This document shows, piece after piece, positions 11,801 through 22,609 of a DNA stretch of 64,000 nucleotides. Position 1 is the first letter of the stretch. The number at the start of each line of letters is the position of its first letter. Source of the DNA: Phorcus lineatus (taxonomy: Eukaryota; Mollusca; Gastropoda; Trochida; Trochidae); assembly GCA_921293015.1 (NCBI GenBank), contig OV121081.1:67535022-67599021 (forward strand), in the 5' to 3' direction. The notes under the pieces were generated by a model that worked only from the letters and a program-made list of their open reading frames with translations, was not told where the DNA came from and searched no databases. Both the position numbers and the translations under genes were made by a program.

Positions 11801-14800
11801 CCCTCATCCCAGCTCTCTTCACAGGATACTTCATAGGAGTTATAAGCAGGCACATCCGTACAGCCCTTGAACATGGATCCTTCATCAACATCCCTCTCTC
11901 GCTCTGCAATCAGTGTGTGTCACATACACAATCAACTCTAGTTTCATTTGCATAAATAGAGGATATTATATGAGTGTCCATGACATACTATGTTTGCGAC
12001 ACGAGTGCCTAAATATAAGTATTATATACTTATATTTAGACACGAGTGTCGTGAACATAGTATGTCATGGACACGAATATGATATTCTGTTTATTACCAA
12101 AGTCGCAAAATCAAAGAAAATTACCAAAATCGACCTCCAAGCATAGCCCTCATAGGTAATAAACTAAAACATTTACTTATCAGAAAAAGACATTCAAGAT
12201 GGAAAACAGGAATTTCTTCAGTCTACAGTACAAAAGAAGTAATACAGGCTAGAACAATAGCATGATCTTCTAGTCACATAACTGGGTAAGAAGACTAAAA
12301 AGGGTAAGACACTATGCAGATGTTGTCTTAAAGAAAAAATCTTGATAAAAAAATAGCGATTTGTTCATGTTATGTAGCATACCATAAGCAAGATCCTTCT
12401 CAATTGTGGCTTTATCGGGACAGTTAGCGATGTGGTATCTCAGTTCAGGGCGTGGCATTTCGTGACAGGCGTTGAAGGGACAGGTGGCAAAATCTTTACC
12501 AGGATGATTCTGTGCAAAGAGAGATCCAGCCATGAAACAAACAAGGAGGATAAAGATATGCAGTCAAAAATACTTCTGAAGTATTAAGAAAACCAACTTC
12601 CAATCATGGACATTACCTGCGCCAGTCTCCAACCGTGCTGGCTGGCGCCAAAAAGTTTTGGTTTGAGTGCAGGGCTCTCTCTCTGTCAAAACTTTGCAAA
12701 CTTCCCATATTTTTGGCATCCCTTAATCTAATCAGACATGTTCAGTATTTCATTTACCATGCCTATACTAAACGGAATGTGTATTTAGAAACACTCTTAA
12801 TTTCATTTGTAAATTCCATCAATTTTTGTTTTGTATTTTTGAACACGGGCCTTTTGCCTCATTACAATTAAACTCCTTTGACTACTAATAGCATATGTCT
12901 GTAAACCTTTCTGATGGATCATTTTAAATATCATTGAACAACTAAGTCAAAGATACAGAAATTAATCCGAATTCAAAGACAAATCACAATATCATTTGTC
13001 TCCTTTCAGGCTAGAAGACATTTGAACAATTTGAAAAGAATCAGATGAATAGTTTTCTTCAATTGGTAAGAAACTCTGACCTTCAGAAAAGACTTAGTGC
13101 AAAACAGAATTTGTGAAACATTAAAAAGTTCACAAAATTGTTTGAAATCTGGCCCTGCACCCCTCCTAATTGGATAGAAGATCTTTGCACAATTTGAAAA
13201 CGATTCATTGAAATATTTTAGCAATTTATAAGAAAAAAAAGGTGTTCGTGGGTATTATAAATTAAGATATTTTTGCAAGTTTAAAACATGTATTGATTTT
13301 TAGATCTAAAAGGTTGCTCAATAATGCAGTCATATTGCTAGACTTAATGCTTCATTGCATCATGGAGTACATTACTGGATCTTAAACGTTAGATATGTCA
13401 ATTTCTCCATGGACAGTCAGTCACACATATTTCAGACAAACTTGTGTATTGTTCTTAGAGGGGGGCTGGAGGAATATTTCACACCTGATTGGCTTAGTGT
13501 CCTCTACACTGGAGACATAGGATACTTTTACCATTGCAAAGGATCCGAACGTCTAAGAAAATGTCAAACCGACCCCTTTAGCTGATGAGCTAGGAATAAC
13601 ACTGAACTCAACATATTTGTGGACGAAAATGAAAAATATTAAAATATTCAGTGACTTTGTTAGAAAAGTTCTCATTAATATCAATAATTGATTTTGATAG
13701 AGATTTCTGTATCTTTCTTTATTATATAGTATATAAACATTTTGTTATTGATTTGTCAGAGAATTGAGACATTTGTCAAATCAATTCTGACAAAATAGTG
13801 TTGCTGATTCAAGCAAAGAACCTTTGCTGAAACAACCTGAAACATTTTTCAACTAGGCTTTTACATAAATGCTTTGTTAGGTTGGACAATGGTTGCATTA
13901 ATCAATGCCAAAGGGTCAATATATATATGTCACATTTCCTGCAATCGGCCATCTTCGGTCAGGATGAAAAGTGCTAAATTAATATCTTATTTCACATATA
14001 ACAATTAGCACAATTGCTATATTTCAGCAGAACTTTGCCCATTGTAATGATGATAATTTTGAAGTACATGAACTAATTCTGTTTTGTCGGCACCTTTTCC
14101 ACAATAAAAATCAAATTGTAAAGAGGTTACCTTTTTTTAATTGCTTATGAAACAATAAATAACTTGTTATTCAAGTCATTGTTTGTTTTAAGTAACCTTT
14201 AGGAAGATGAAGGGAATTTCAATTTTAATTCAATTAAATTCAAAGTTTTTTCTGTAGTAAAGACATAAGGTCTAAGTATATAACTGATTGAAGTATATAT
14301 ATCAAGACAAAAAAACATGTAAATCTTAAAGTTTCTTTAATAAGCTGTTTTAAGTTAGAATATTGTGTACTACATTAGTATCTATGTTTGTAAAACCATC
14401 AATATTATTGATTCCAGTTAACTGCAATAATTATTAATGTATCTATCCCTGTAAGTGTCAAATCTAAGTCCAGTCAAGCTGAAAATATTGTCACTTAATA
14501 TAATCCTAACAGGGACTGTTGTCCATTGGACTTAAAATCCTACTTTTGAAAGCAATACCACTCCTCTGACTTTATCAAAATTCCCTCTTTTTAGCATAAA
14601 TGGGGAAAATTGCTAAACTTATATTATTAAGATTAGACAGTTAATCAAGATATGAAACATGCAAGTTCTATAGTGCAGGGATTGGGAAAGGCAGGGGCCA
14701 CATGCAATTTTGCACATTTTAAGGAAAAAGGGCCCATTCAAATTAGAAATTTTACCATTGCTTTTAAGGGGAATGGCCCATTCAAAATTCTGAAAATGAC

Positions 14801-17413
14801 TAAAAGCCCTGAAAATGGCCCATTGTCAAAGGTGTCTTTCCCAATGCCTGATAGTGTGATAAATAACTTGCCTTCCGGCACTTCATGAGATGGTATTGCA
14901 TCCGTTTGCGCCGGACCATGTGGGACTTGTCGTAGGGACACACCTCCTCTGCTTCAGGATCAAGGAACTGATCGTACTCGTACATCCTTCCTTCTTTCGT
15001 ATCTGTATTCACAATGAATATATCAAGTATGTATGTATGTATGTATGTACATCCTTCCTTCTTTCGTATCTGTATTCACAATGAATATATCATGTATGTA
15101 TGTATGTATGTATGTATGTATGTATGTATGTATGTATGTATGTATGTATGTATGTATGTATGTATGTATGTATGTATGAGAATAAACACTGATGTAACCT
15201 AGCATTAACCAGATTTTAATTTGACAAGCAAAGCCCAAGAAGGTTTGGATAATAGATAGATAATCATACAAAGAGCAATTGTTTGCTTGATTTAGATTCA
15301 CTGAACGGTGTAAGAGAAATTCAGTTCACATCTGTATAATTTAATTTTGTCATTTTACATCATATTTAGCGAAGCCCCTTGACAGACCTATTTGTAAACA
15401 AGTTATGCATTTCTAATAAACTAACCATTTGAGAAATATAATGGCACATTTTACTTTACAACATTGTGTAACTGACAATTTTTACACAATTGTTATAATT
15501 TTAACATTCTCTCCAATTACTCTTATCAAATTGCAACATATCCATTGGAAATCAGAATATATATGACTATATCCCAACTGGGACATGAAATATCCAAAAC
15601 AGGCTATTGTTGGCCAATTAGGATATAAAGCCTAATGATACAGTCTAGGTCCACATTCAGCAAGTCTAGATTTGACTGCATACACATGAAATCAAGAGCC
15701 CAAAGAAAAGAATATTATGGATGAAGGAACAGTAAATTATTAAAATATTTCATAGACTAAATTATAGTCTATATGGTTGTTTAACTACAGAGTTGTGTAG
15801 GTGACGTTATTTCAATAGACATCCATATCATATTAGTGTAACATGAATAATTATCATGTAATAACTTCCTGCTGAATCAATGTGAAACTTTGCATGTTGA
15901 ATTGAAACCAACTAAGCTTGAAGAATATGATTATGCTTTAATTACCCGATTAATATGTAGGTAATGTCATCAGATCTACCAATATTAGTAAATAAATAAA
16001 TATTGTTTCCCATTGATCACATTTCACTGCTATATATAACTAAATTGATTAAATAGAGACTATTTCATTGTTTTTGTCGAATATAATTTCTATCTCATCA
16101 AGTGAAGTGCGTAGTCACGTGATCACGTATGACGTCATATTAGCGACAGAGGTCGCTTTACGTTAGTCTTGCTCTGTGTATGGAATGTCACTTTCTCACT
16201 TCACAAGAGAACAAAAGCAATGAAATAATCTACTTATTATATACCCATTATCATCATAAACCATTTTATAAATGCTATAGACTGACATCAAGAGACTAGC
16301 CATGTTAGTGAAATTTTACTGTTGTGATGGTTGGAACAGCCTTACAACAGTAACAACAACCCTCAACATTGCACAGTAAATGTGATGAAGAAACGTTTTG
16401 ATCGAAATTAATAGATATAAAATTGGCAAATGTTGATATAAAATATATCTGTTGAGAATGTTTACAAATTCATAATTAAGAATGTATATGAGGGAAATAC
16501 TTGAGGAAATATAGGCTCATAAGGCTTTTTCGTTTAAATATTGATCAATTTTTCACTGTATCATCCTATAAACCATTGCTATCTTAAATAATTGTCCTTC
16601 CACAGATACACAATGGAAAATTGAAAAAAATTATGAGTTTATCGCTAAGATGAATTCCTACAAATGTGCCCCAAAAAAGTAACAAGATTCGATAGAAATT
16701 CAATGCATAAAAATATTTATGCTACACTAATATAAAATGAATGTCTATGGGTATAATGTCAGAAGCACAGTTTTTACAATACTGTAAATTGGTCTATCAG
16801 AAGTCAATTGACGTATTACGATTTGACGATGTATTTGAGGATGTACCCAGTACAGCTTGCCAGACGTCTTCCTACGTCGACATCTGGGATCTGAAGCCTA
16901 TTTTATATGTAGCAGCTTCCCGATGAATTTGATTGTGAAGGAATTTGAAGTCTAAGTCAATAAAATGAAACATCTAACTTCAATCGACACATGGATAGAA
17001 AGATAAACCCTTTGACTATTATATCCAACTGCTGTCACGTCTTAGGAAATTTTATTATATATATATATTTATTATATATATTGGCCAAAAGGTTTATCTT
17101 TCTAACCATGTATTGTTTGAAGTTAGATGTTTTGTTTTTATGGAGTGAGAGGGCAAAACCCTTTCCCGATCAAAATCGGGAAGTTGCTACATGCACATGT
17201 ACCAAAGTTTAGATTATCTGAACTAAGCGCCATTACTTTTATTTCGTTTTGTTTTGTGTTTCCACTTTTCGTGTAACCCATTCCTAGTTTTGTATTAAAC
17301 GTCGGGCCTCGCCTTGACTGCACTGGAGAATTGGTGTTGTTGTTTACTGGCGAAGGATGTACCCAATCATTTTCCTTGGGGATGAATTCGTCTTGGTACG
17401 AAATTATCTCCAT
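5819..17413 (-). CDS. GTSF1: GTSF1/Asterix-like tandem CHHC zinc-finger protein, 12 coding exons, 590 residues
   Basis: Homologue of gametocyte-specific factor 1 (Drosophila Asterix), a germline cofactor of PIWI proteins in piRNA-guided transposon silencing. Coding exons, minus strand: 17413-17203, 15002-14872, 12509-12383, 11903-11802, 11330-11258, 10961-10905, 10018-9798, 9498-8863, 8092-8046, 7621-7514, 6433-6381, 5825-5819 (stop TGA). All joins keep frame: 1773 bases in total. Two fingers with identical spacing (C-x5-H-x9-H-x3-C) lie at residues 92-112 and 124-144, joined by KNHP as in vertebrate GTSF1. An acidic, tryptophan-containing part (EESWDE, about 186) and [19 protein letters not shown] (216-234) follow, then RG-rich and P/Q/N/S-rich disorder (about 300-520), a WPSLGG motif near 506, and a basic helical tail (540-590). 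Introns 3-12 are secure. The first coding exon is less so (donor TTTG|GTACAT); Met77 is an alternative start that matches the usual GTSF1 N-terminus and would give 514 residues. Vertebrate GTSF1 is about 167 residues, so the C-terminal half is an extension. Confidence 0.88.
5869..6095. repeat. 26-bp minisatellite in the last intron of the GTSF1-like gene
   Basis: About eight copies of a 26-base unit (AATATCACACCTTGAATGG followed by TACTGCT) run head to tail, the outer ones diverged. It lies wholly inside the intron between 6381 and 5825, so it does not touch coding sequence. Confidence 0.9.
6381..8092 (-). CDS. GTSF1: Exons 10-12 of the GTSF1-like gene: basic helical C-terminal tail
   Basis: Exons 8092-8046, 7621-7514 and 6433-6381 encode residues 520-588. 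The tail runs [16 protein letters not shown], then a lysine-rich start (GAKKKKQMQ), a predicted helix [16 protein letters not shown], a turn (ITLNTEE) and a second helix with [15 protein letters not shown]; the last residues TI come from the seven coding bases of exon 13. From memory, this helix-G-x-L-helix pattern matches the C-terminal element shared by PYM and eIF2A, which in PYM contacts the small ribosomal subunit. Splice sites are GTGAGT, GTAACA and GTGAGT donors with normal acceptors, and all phases agree. The family match needs a profile search. Confidence 0.7.
8863..9498 (-). CDS. GTSF1: Exon 9 of the GTSF1-like gene: long disordered RG/Q/N/P region
   Basis: The largest exon (636 bases) encodes residues 308-520. 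It is low-complexity: GLGRG, AGRGRS and VGRGRG motifs, repeated Q-Y-N and P-Q-F/P-E-Y phrases, many S, P, N and Q, and near the end SNWPSLGG. Together with GLGRGRG at the end of exon 8 it has several RG dipeptides, the type of site that symmetric arginine methylation and Tudor-domain binding use in piRNA proteins; that role is inference. No folded domain is evident. Acceptor ATGTTCGCAG, donor CATG|GTAGGT. Confidence 0.85.
11141..11164. repeat. (GACT)n microsatellite
   Basis: Six tandem GACT units inside the intron between exons 6 and 7 of the GTSF1-like gene. Confidence 0.85.
11953..12110. mobile_element. Foldback element, copy 1 (intron 4 of the GTSF1-like gene)
   Basis: An almost perfect inverted repeat is centred near 12025. 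The left arm reads GTGTCCATGACATACTATG...ACACGAGTGCC and the right arm its complement, ACACGAGTGTCGTGAACATAGTATGTCATGGACAC, with TAAATATAAGT/ACTTATATTTA at the centre. A diverged copy in opposite orientation lies at 62590-62770, so this is a dispersed MITE-like family and not a lone hairpin. No coding capacity. Confidence 0.75.
12383..12509 (-). CDS. GTSF1: Exon 4 of the GTSF1-like gene: second CHHC finger
   Basis: Acceptor TCTCTCTTTGCACAG, donor TATG|GTATGC. Encodes residues 115-156 and the first base of 157. The finger C124-x5-H130-x9-H140-x3-C144 begins [14 protein letters not shown] and ends YHIANC, and is followed by an acidic/basic helix ([10 protein letters not shown]). The CPFNA-H-x-x-PR-x-E pattern is typical of the second finger of GTSF1 proteins, so the family call rests mainly on this exon and exon 3. 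Confidence 0.92.
14872..15002 (-). CDS. GTSF1: Exon 3 of the GTSF1-like gene: first CHHC finger
   Basis: Encodes residues 71-114. It contains [15 protein letters not shown], then the finger C92-x5-H98-x9-H108-x3-C112 beginning CPYDKSH, closely like the first finger of animal GTSF1, which binds RNA in family studies. The acceptor AATACAG has a poor pyrimidine tract. The donor is AAG|GCAAGT, a GC donor with otherwise perfect consensus. The join to exon 4 recreates the CRK-NHP linker conserved in the family, which supports the GC splice. Confidence 0.9.
14980..15178. repeat. Duplicated exon-3 acceptor region with (ATGT)n microsatellite
   Basis: A 46-base segment at 14980-15025 is repeated exactly at 15047-15092, 67 bases away. 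It contains the first 22-23 bases of exon 3 of the GTSF1-like gene, its acceptor and the sequence before it. Between and after the copies lie ATGT/GTAT tetranucleotide runs, the longer one from about 15093 to 15178. The duplication therefore supplies a second copy of the acceptor AG upstream of the real one. Confidence 0.9.
16059..16231. mobile_element. Probable short MITE (about 170 bp)
   Basis: The left end CTATTTCATTGTTTTTGT and the right end ACAAAAGCAATGAAATAAT are imperfect inverted repeats; further in, AAGTGAAGTG and CACTTCAC also pair. It lies in intron 2 of the GTSF1-like gene. The centre has GTCACGTGATCACGTATGAC, itself nearly palindromic. No target duplication is clear. Confidence 0.5.
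16960..17141. mobile_element. Foldback MITE (about 180 bp) in intron 2 of the GTSF1-like gene
   Basis: Long imperfect inverted arms: left AAACATCTAACTTCAA then ACATGGATAGAAAGATAAAC, right GTTTATCTTTCTAACCATGT then TTGAAGTTAGATGTTTT. The spacer holds an AT-rich run (TATATATATA near 17055). It ends about 60 bases from the donor of coding exon 1. Confidence 0.7.
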
Positions 17414-17855
17414 TGGCCCTTACACTATGCTGTTGCTGAGATGCAGGAGAATTTGAGTCAAAAGCCTACATGACTGCATCAATATCAGTTTTTTATGTTG
17501 TGTATAGCAGTCTGAAGATGAAAACAACCTGTCCAACGTTCTTGAGTAGGCCTACACCCATTTATCGCTACTTTCTTGTTTCAAAAACCTATTTAAATTA
17601 TATAGGTGAGTGCTAGATCAAAATTTGATTAGCCACCTACCCTTTAAAATATACGTCAAATGTTTCTTCACTTCTTGAGAATGAAGGCCAATAGGTCTAC
17701 AAGGAAATATGTCACTGCTCGCGGGGAACCACCGAACTTCCGAAGTTAATAAACAAACCACTACCCCACTTTAGAACTATATGATGTCTATTCAATATAT
17801 ATCAAATATAATTTTGGTTATGAAATTCAACAGGTTGCAATAAAGGTAACCTTAC

Positions 17856-17990
17856 ATCCGCAGAGGAACCACTTGCAAAACTTCTTCAACGTCTGTCACA
17901 AAACAACGGACAGCCCCAACTGCTTTTGTCAGCTGACGGAAATAGTAGACCACGTGACAATCACCTCGCGCATCGATTGGCTTTACTTGA
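17856..17990 (-). promoter_or_regulatory. Probable promoter and 5' UTR exon of the GTSF1-like gene
   Basis: A GC-richer block on the minus strand ends in a good donor, GCGGAT|GTAAGG (intron from 17855). The next acceptor, TCTCCTGCATCTCAG, ends at 17436, so exon 2 would begin at 17435, 22 bases before the first ATG. Upstream are a palindromic E-box CACGTG (17951-17956) and a CCAAT box (ATTGG on plus, 17976-17980); no TATA box is seen. The exact start site cannot be read; the 5' limit given is a guess. Confidence 0.45.
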
Positions 17991-17999
17991 TGGGGAGCT

Positions 18000-18590
18000 C
18001 AGAATATTATCTGGCGTACGTCGCATAGTGAGGTGTAAACGACGTAAACTTTATTCTTCGTCATGTAAACGCCACCGATTTCGGTGATTTGAAATCTTTT
18101 GATTCAACAAATGCATAATGCATAGTTTATATCAAAATCAACACAAATACGCGTAAAGAACGCGTTTGAAATGTAAGGTTTATCAATACCTGAAAAAAAG
18201 AATTGCACCACGGGTAAAACTTATCATGCATATCGTGATCACCTTCAGTTTCTGCTAACCGAGGGTGATTAGAAAGGTTCATGGTGAAACTATTCGTTGA
18301 GAACCTTACGCAGGAGGTGGAATCACTGTTTAGATATTATACCTTTTTTTAAAAAAACCTAGACGTTCGTAGTGACGTATATTTTTATATGTTCATAATC
18401 AGGTCTGGCGCATTCAAAATGAAAACAGTCGGTTTGTAGAAACAAAGATTTTAGATAAGTTGTTTAGCTAAATTTAATTTCCAACAAGGGGTCGACATTT
18501 TCGATGCTACAACTTTATGGAGTACAAGATACCCTTGCTGGGCTGAAGAGACACGCGGTGTTTTCAAAAATCTGATTAAAATCTATATTG
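18000..18590. other. Upstream flank of the GTSF1-like gene; nothing identified
   Basis: AT-rich, no supportable open frame. It separates the CACGTG/CCAAT promoter block from the giant foldback element that begins at 18591. Confidence 0.35.
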
Positions 18591-20233
18591 TACGGTGGCA
18601 TATTAGGGCCATCTGGTTTGGTTTTTTTATCTTGAAATTTCAAGAAAAAAGTTGAAATTTCAACATGTCTATCTTGAAATTTCAAGATATTAAGTTGAAA
18701 TTTCAAATTATTAAGTTGAAATTTCAAGATAATAAGTTGAAATTTCAAGATACTTATGTTGAAAATTCAAGATAAATAAGTTGAAATTTCAACTTAACAT
18801 CTTGAAATTTCAAGATAATGATATATATATATAAGGATTTGTTCTGTCAAAGTCAGCATTACTTGTGTGGAAGTCTCCTTGATTAGACGTCCCTACATAT
18901 AATTAAAGTCTTATTGTAGAGATATATTACAAATAAACATACAAACTTAAACAGTAATGATGTGTGTATGTATGCATGTGTGTGTATGTATTTGTATGCA
19001 TGTAAATGTATATGGATGAGGGAATGATGTATTTATGTACTTTCTGATGTATGAATCGTGTTGGAATTAACGTTTTTAGTATCTTATGTATGTAAAAATG
19101 GTTTATATAGAATTTTGGGAGGTTGTGTGTATTCAGTTGATACCTAAAATTATGATGATTAAACACAGACCACAATTATATCATCGGAAATTATTCGTGA
19201 TATGTATGTTCTATATTAAAACGTGTATGTGTATTTATACATAAGAGAGAGTTCCTACACAGATTGTGGGGAACCTTATCACCAAACATGCGCGGTCTGG
19301 TCAATATGTGTCATACATAGGAGCAAATATATACGAAGCGTTATAAATCTAAGTAAAGATTCACATACACATATGATATTGATATATTTAATACATATCA
19401 CGAATACTTTCCCGATGATATTATTGTGGTCTGTGTTTAATCATCCACTATAAGATATCAAATACACACAACCTCCCCGAAATCTACCATTTATACATAC
19501 ATACATACATACATACATACATACATACAATATGAGTACATTAATTCCAACATAATCTACTAGTACAACATAATATTATACTAGTAGTCTAGTACCAATA
19601 TAGATAATCTCACTCTCACATCCATATACATTTACAGCAAACATACAGACACACATATAAACACACACAAACACATACATAGACAGTACATATTTACATA
19701 CACACATACATACACACATTGTACATATTATGTCATTTACATATGTAAAGTCTTGTACTTTTTATGAATATGTTTGTGTCAATTTTTCCTGAAATGAAAT
19801 TTTTGTCTGAAATGAACATTAAGGCCTATATTTCATGTTTCAAATGTATTTGGATAAGTTTATTATCAACTGGTTAAGTTTGTATGTGTATCTATATTAT
19901 ATATCTACGTGGATTCTTTGTTTATTTGTATGGACGTCTAATCAAGGAGACTTCTCACCCAAGTAATGCTGACTTTCACAGAGCAAATCCTTATATATAT
20001 ATCATTATCTTGAAAATTCAAGATGCTAAGTTGAAATTTCAACTTATCTATCTTGAAATTTCAACATAAGTATCTTGAAATTTCAACATAAGTATCTTGA
20101 AATTTCAACATAAGTATCTTGAAATTTCAACTTATCATCTTGAAATTTCAAGATGGACATCTTGAAATTTCAACTTTTTTCTTGAAATTTCAAGATAAAA
20201 ATAAAAAACAGATGGCCCTAATATGCCACCGTA
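18591..20233. mobile_element. Giant foldback DNA element, 1.64 kb
   Basis: The tips TACGGTGGCATATTAGGGCC (18591) and GGCCCTAATATGCCACCGTA (ends 20233) are perfect inverted repeats, and the inversion continues inward: AAATCCTT and GGAGACTT...AGACGTCC blocks, then a block around TTAAACACAGACCACAAT (19160) pairing with ATTGTGGTCTGTGTTTAA (19422). Arms are therefore roughly 600-800 bases. Both arms are filled with the palindromic subrepeat CTTGAAATTTCAAG and variants (18631-18815, 20008-20195). TA occurs at both tips and might be the target duplication (Tc1/mariner style), but other readings are possible. There is a (CATA)n run at 19493-19528. No transposase; open frames in the arms are repeat translations. 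Confidence 0.85.
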
Positions 20234-20689
20234 GTATTGTGATACGAGGAGTAACCGTTTCAAAATATTGTCTCTGTGGAGAAAGCAAAAAGACACTTCA
20301 GAGTATTTTCTCACAAAAGATGCTAAATTGTTTTGATGTGTATTTTGTTATTTACACAGTAAGTCAGTACTTACCACAAATAAATTGTATCAAGTGTATG
20401 ATTAAAACCAAATTGAGGTTCTTATTGCAATCTCACTTGATGAAGATTATCTCTTTCAGCAGTCTTAAATCAGATTCATTTGGGAAAAATGTTTTAAAAG
20501 TTTACCCATGTCGGGGTCGATTGTAACACTTAAGGTATTTGCATTTGATGGGTCATTTAGGAGATAAACCTAGTGTGTTTGAAAATCAGAGACATGTTAT
20601 ACTGGATTGATAGCGAGTAAATTTTAAATTGAAACCGAACGCGCAGCAAAACTTAAGGCATAATATTACACAATTAAATAACACGATGG

Positions 20690-21060
20690 TTTAGAGGCAA
20701 AAGGAGATATCTCCGAAATTTGCGATTTTTCTTTTTTTACATCTTCGTTTTCGCCTCGTTGTAAGGCATATGTTGCATAAATATCTTCTCGAAAAGTTCA
20801 TTAATAAAAAAGGTTATAATGAAAAATTGATATGGTACATCTCTTATAGCCATAATTGCTGTGTGGCAAAACGAAACATTTTGAGATATCTCTTTTTAAA
20901 CTATGATAATTACCTTAAATCATTTAATTCTGATAAGCAGAAAATGACATCTCGAGATGTTCTGTTTTGCCTCCAAGTGAATATGTATGTGGAACAGTAT
21001 AAAACTCATAGCAAAATGAGACAGCTGGAGATGCACTGTTTTGCTTCCGATGTTCTTTCT
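20690..21060. repeat. Cluster of GAGATATCTC palindromes with GAGGCAAAA/TTTTGCCTC boxes (first cluster)
   Basis: Copies of the 10-base palindrome GAGATATCTC occur near 20703 and 20884, with the related ATCTCGAGAT at 20950, each close to GAGGCAAAA, GCAAAAC or TTTTGCCTC. The same combination recurs at 25750-26075. It may be the debris of one repeat family; see Part 2. Confidence 0.6.
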
Positions 21061-21069
21061 AAATAGTTT

Positions 21070-22190
21070 GTATTTCCAAGAGACATCTAGACTTAGTTCC
21101 TTTTGCTAAACATGTATCTGGACTAAGGACACGGGCATTTCAAGCGTATCTGGTACATCTCGGAATGCGTCAGTTTGTTGAATCTGATATATCTTTTTCT
21201 CAAACATGGGGGCTGGCAAAAAATGAAATTGAATCAGTGTCGAAATGAATTCTGCATTGCCATTTAGAATAAATATTTTGGACGCAAAGAACTCTAAAGT
21301 GGTTATCAGTCGCGATTCGTGTCGAGTTGAGTCAGTTTCTTTGAGATTGTGTCAAGTTGATTGCATTCATAAGAGATGCACGTCTAATGGTTAACAATTA
21401 AAGTCATAGTCTCATTTTTGTAAGGCAACTAAACTGAACTAATTGTTCTTCACGAACAAAATCTGATCACTAACACAAATATTTCCTGTCGCATTTGCAA
21501 AGATTTTCATTTTTATGCCCGTTTTACAGTTTTGGATGAAGCAGCTTATTGGCGTATGCCGTTTCAGACCGATGAGGTACCGAATCAAGTGCAATCCCAT
21601 CGCGAGTACGAAACACCGGAAATCTAGTCATCGCAGCGCCGATACTTATGACAAACGCATTCTTCACTGAGTTTACCACCTTTTTGTTATTTCTATATTT
21701 GAAAAAGCGTAAGCTTTTAGCTATTTTCATTGGATATTCAGCTGGGAAATTTTATGTGTTCTTCGTCACGGCCTTAGCGAAATGACGTGGTAAGGACTAG
21801 ATCTAACGCTCGCAAAAATTATTGAGGGCTAGAATGCCTGCAGAGTTCTGAAAATTGTTGCAAACGTCAGGGGAAAGATTTCTGTGAGTGGTGAACTATT
21901 TGTCCGGCATTTATTACAATTTGCCTTGCAAAAATGAGACTATATCTTTAACCTATCATTAATCAGCCATTCATAGCAAGGCTTGCAACTGTCTGTGGCA
22001 GAATATAATGTCAGCGCTCAGATGCTGAAAGTTTGTTTTAAGAACTTAACTTTGAAACCGTAACTTGGAATACAGATGTATCTATTCAAACAGGCATTTA
22101 AAGATATTTAACTACAATGCTGGTTTAATAAATTAATATTATCGTCATCAACCTGTGTAAATTTCTAGCCTATTCGGATTATAAACATTG
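21070..22190. other. Stretch without a supportable gene
   Basis: No splice-supported exon and no clear repeat structure. The minus-strand open frame at 21524-21730 has no recognisable motif. Confidence 0.3.
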
Positions 22191-22199
22191 CATCAGTAG

Positions 22200-22600
22200 G
22201 CCCTACAGAAGTTTATCCATCTGAAGTCAGCACAATTGAGACGTGCGTTCACTATATTTAGATGTAAGGCTCACAACTTCAAATTTAAAGAAGCACGTTT
22301 TGCCAGAATCATAAACACAATAAATACTCAATGTCCATTCGGTTATCTTTCACACGAAGATGAGTATCATATATTACCAAGTTGTCCAACATATTTAGAA
22401 ATTCGAATGAAATATCTGCCATGCTTTTTCTATAACCAATCTTTAATAACTCTATTCCGTATGTTTCTGCACACTAAAAGTTTTTATTTGTTATTTAAGT
22501 TAGCTCTTGTGTTGTACCACATATTTAAGTTACGAAAACATTATAATCGTTATTTAGTTTGCATATGTGTTACATTTACGTTTTACACATGTACTATTGG
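22200..22600 (+). pseudogene. LINE remnant: C-terminal part of a non-LTR retrotransposon ORF2
   Basis: The plus-strand frame (open from before the ATG at 22236) gives a fragment typical of the region after the reverse transcriptase in mollusc non-LTR elements: LRRAFTIFRCKAHNF (the 'FR..AH.L..E.GR' motif), then CPFG, DEYHILPSCPTYLEIRMKY (the 'EDEYHF...CP.Y..LR..YLP' cysteine-histidine motif), FFYNQSLITLFRMF and a helical end LVLYHIFKLRKHYN. There is no reverse-transcriptase domain upstream in frame, so this is a 5'-truncated, dead copy. The clade is uncertain (CR1/Jockey-like is my guess). Confidence 0.65.
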
Positions 22601-22609
22601 TCTCAGGGC

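Noticed and set aside
15014..15301. Frames of MYVCMYVC and HTYIHTYI
   Set aside because: ATGT microsatellite read in two directions.
18515..20526. Frames rich in KFQL and EIST
   Set aside because: Translations of the CTTGAAATTTCAAG palindromes in the arms of the foldback element.
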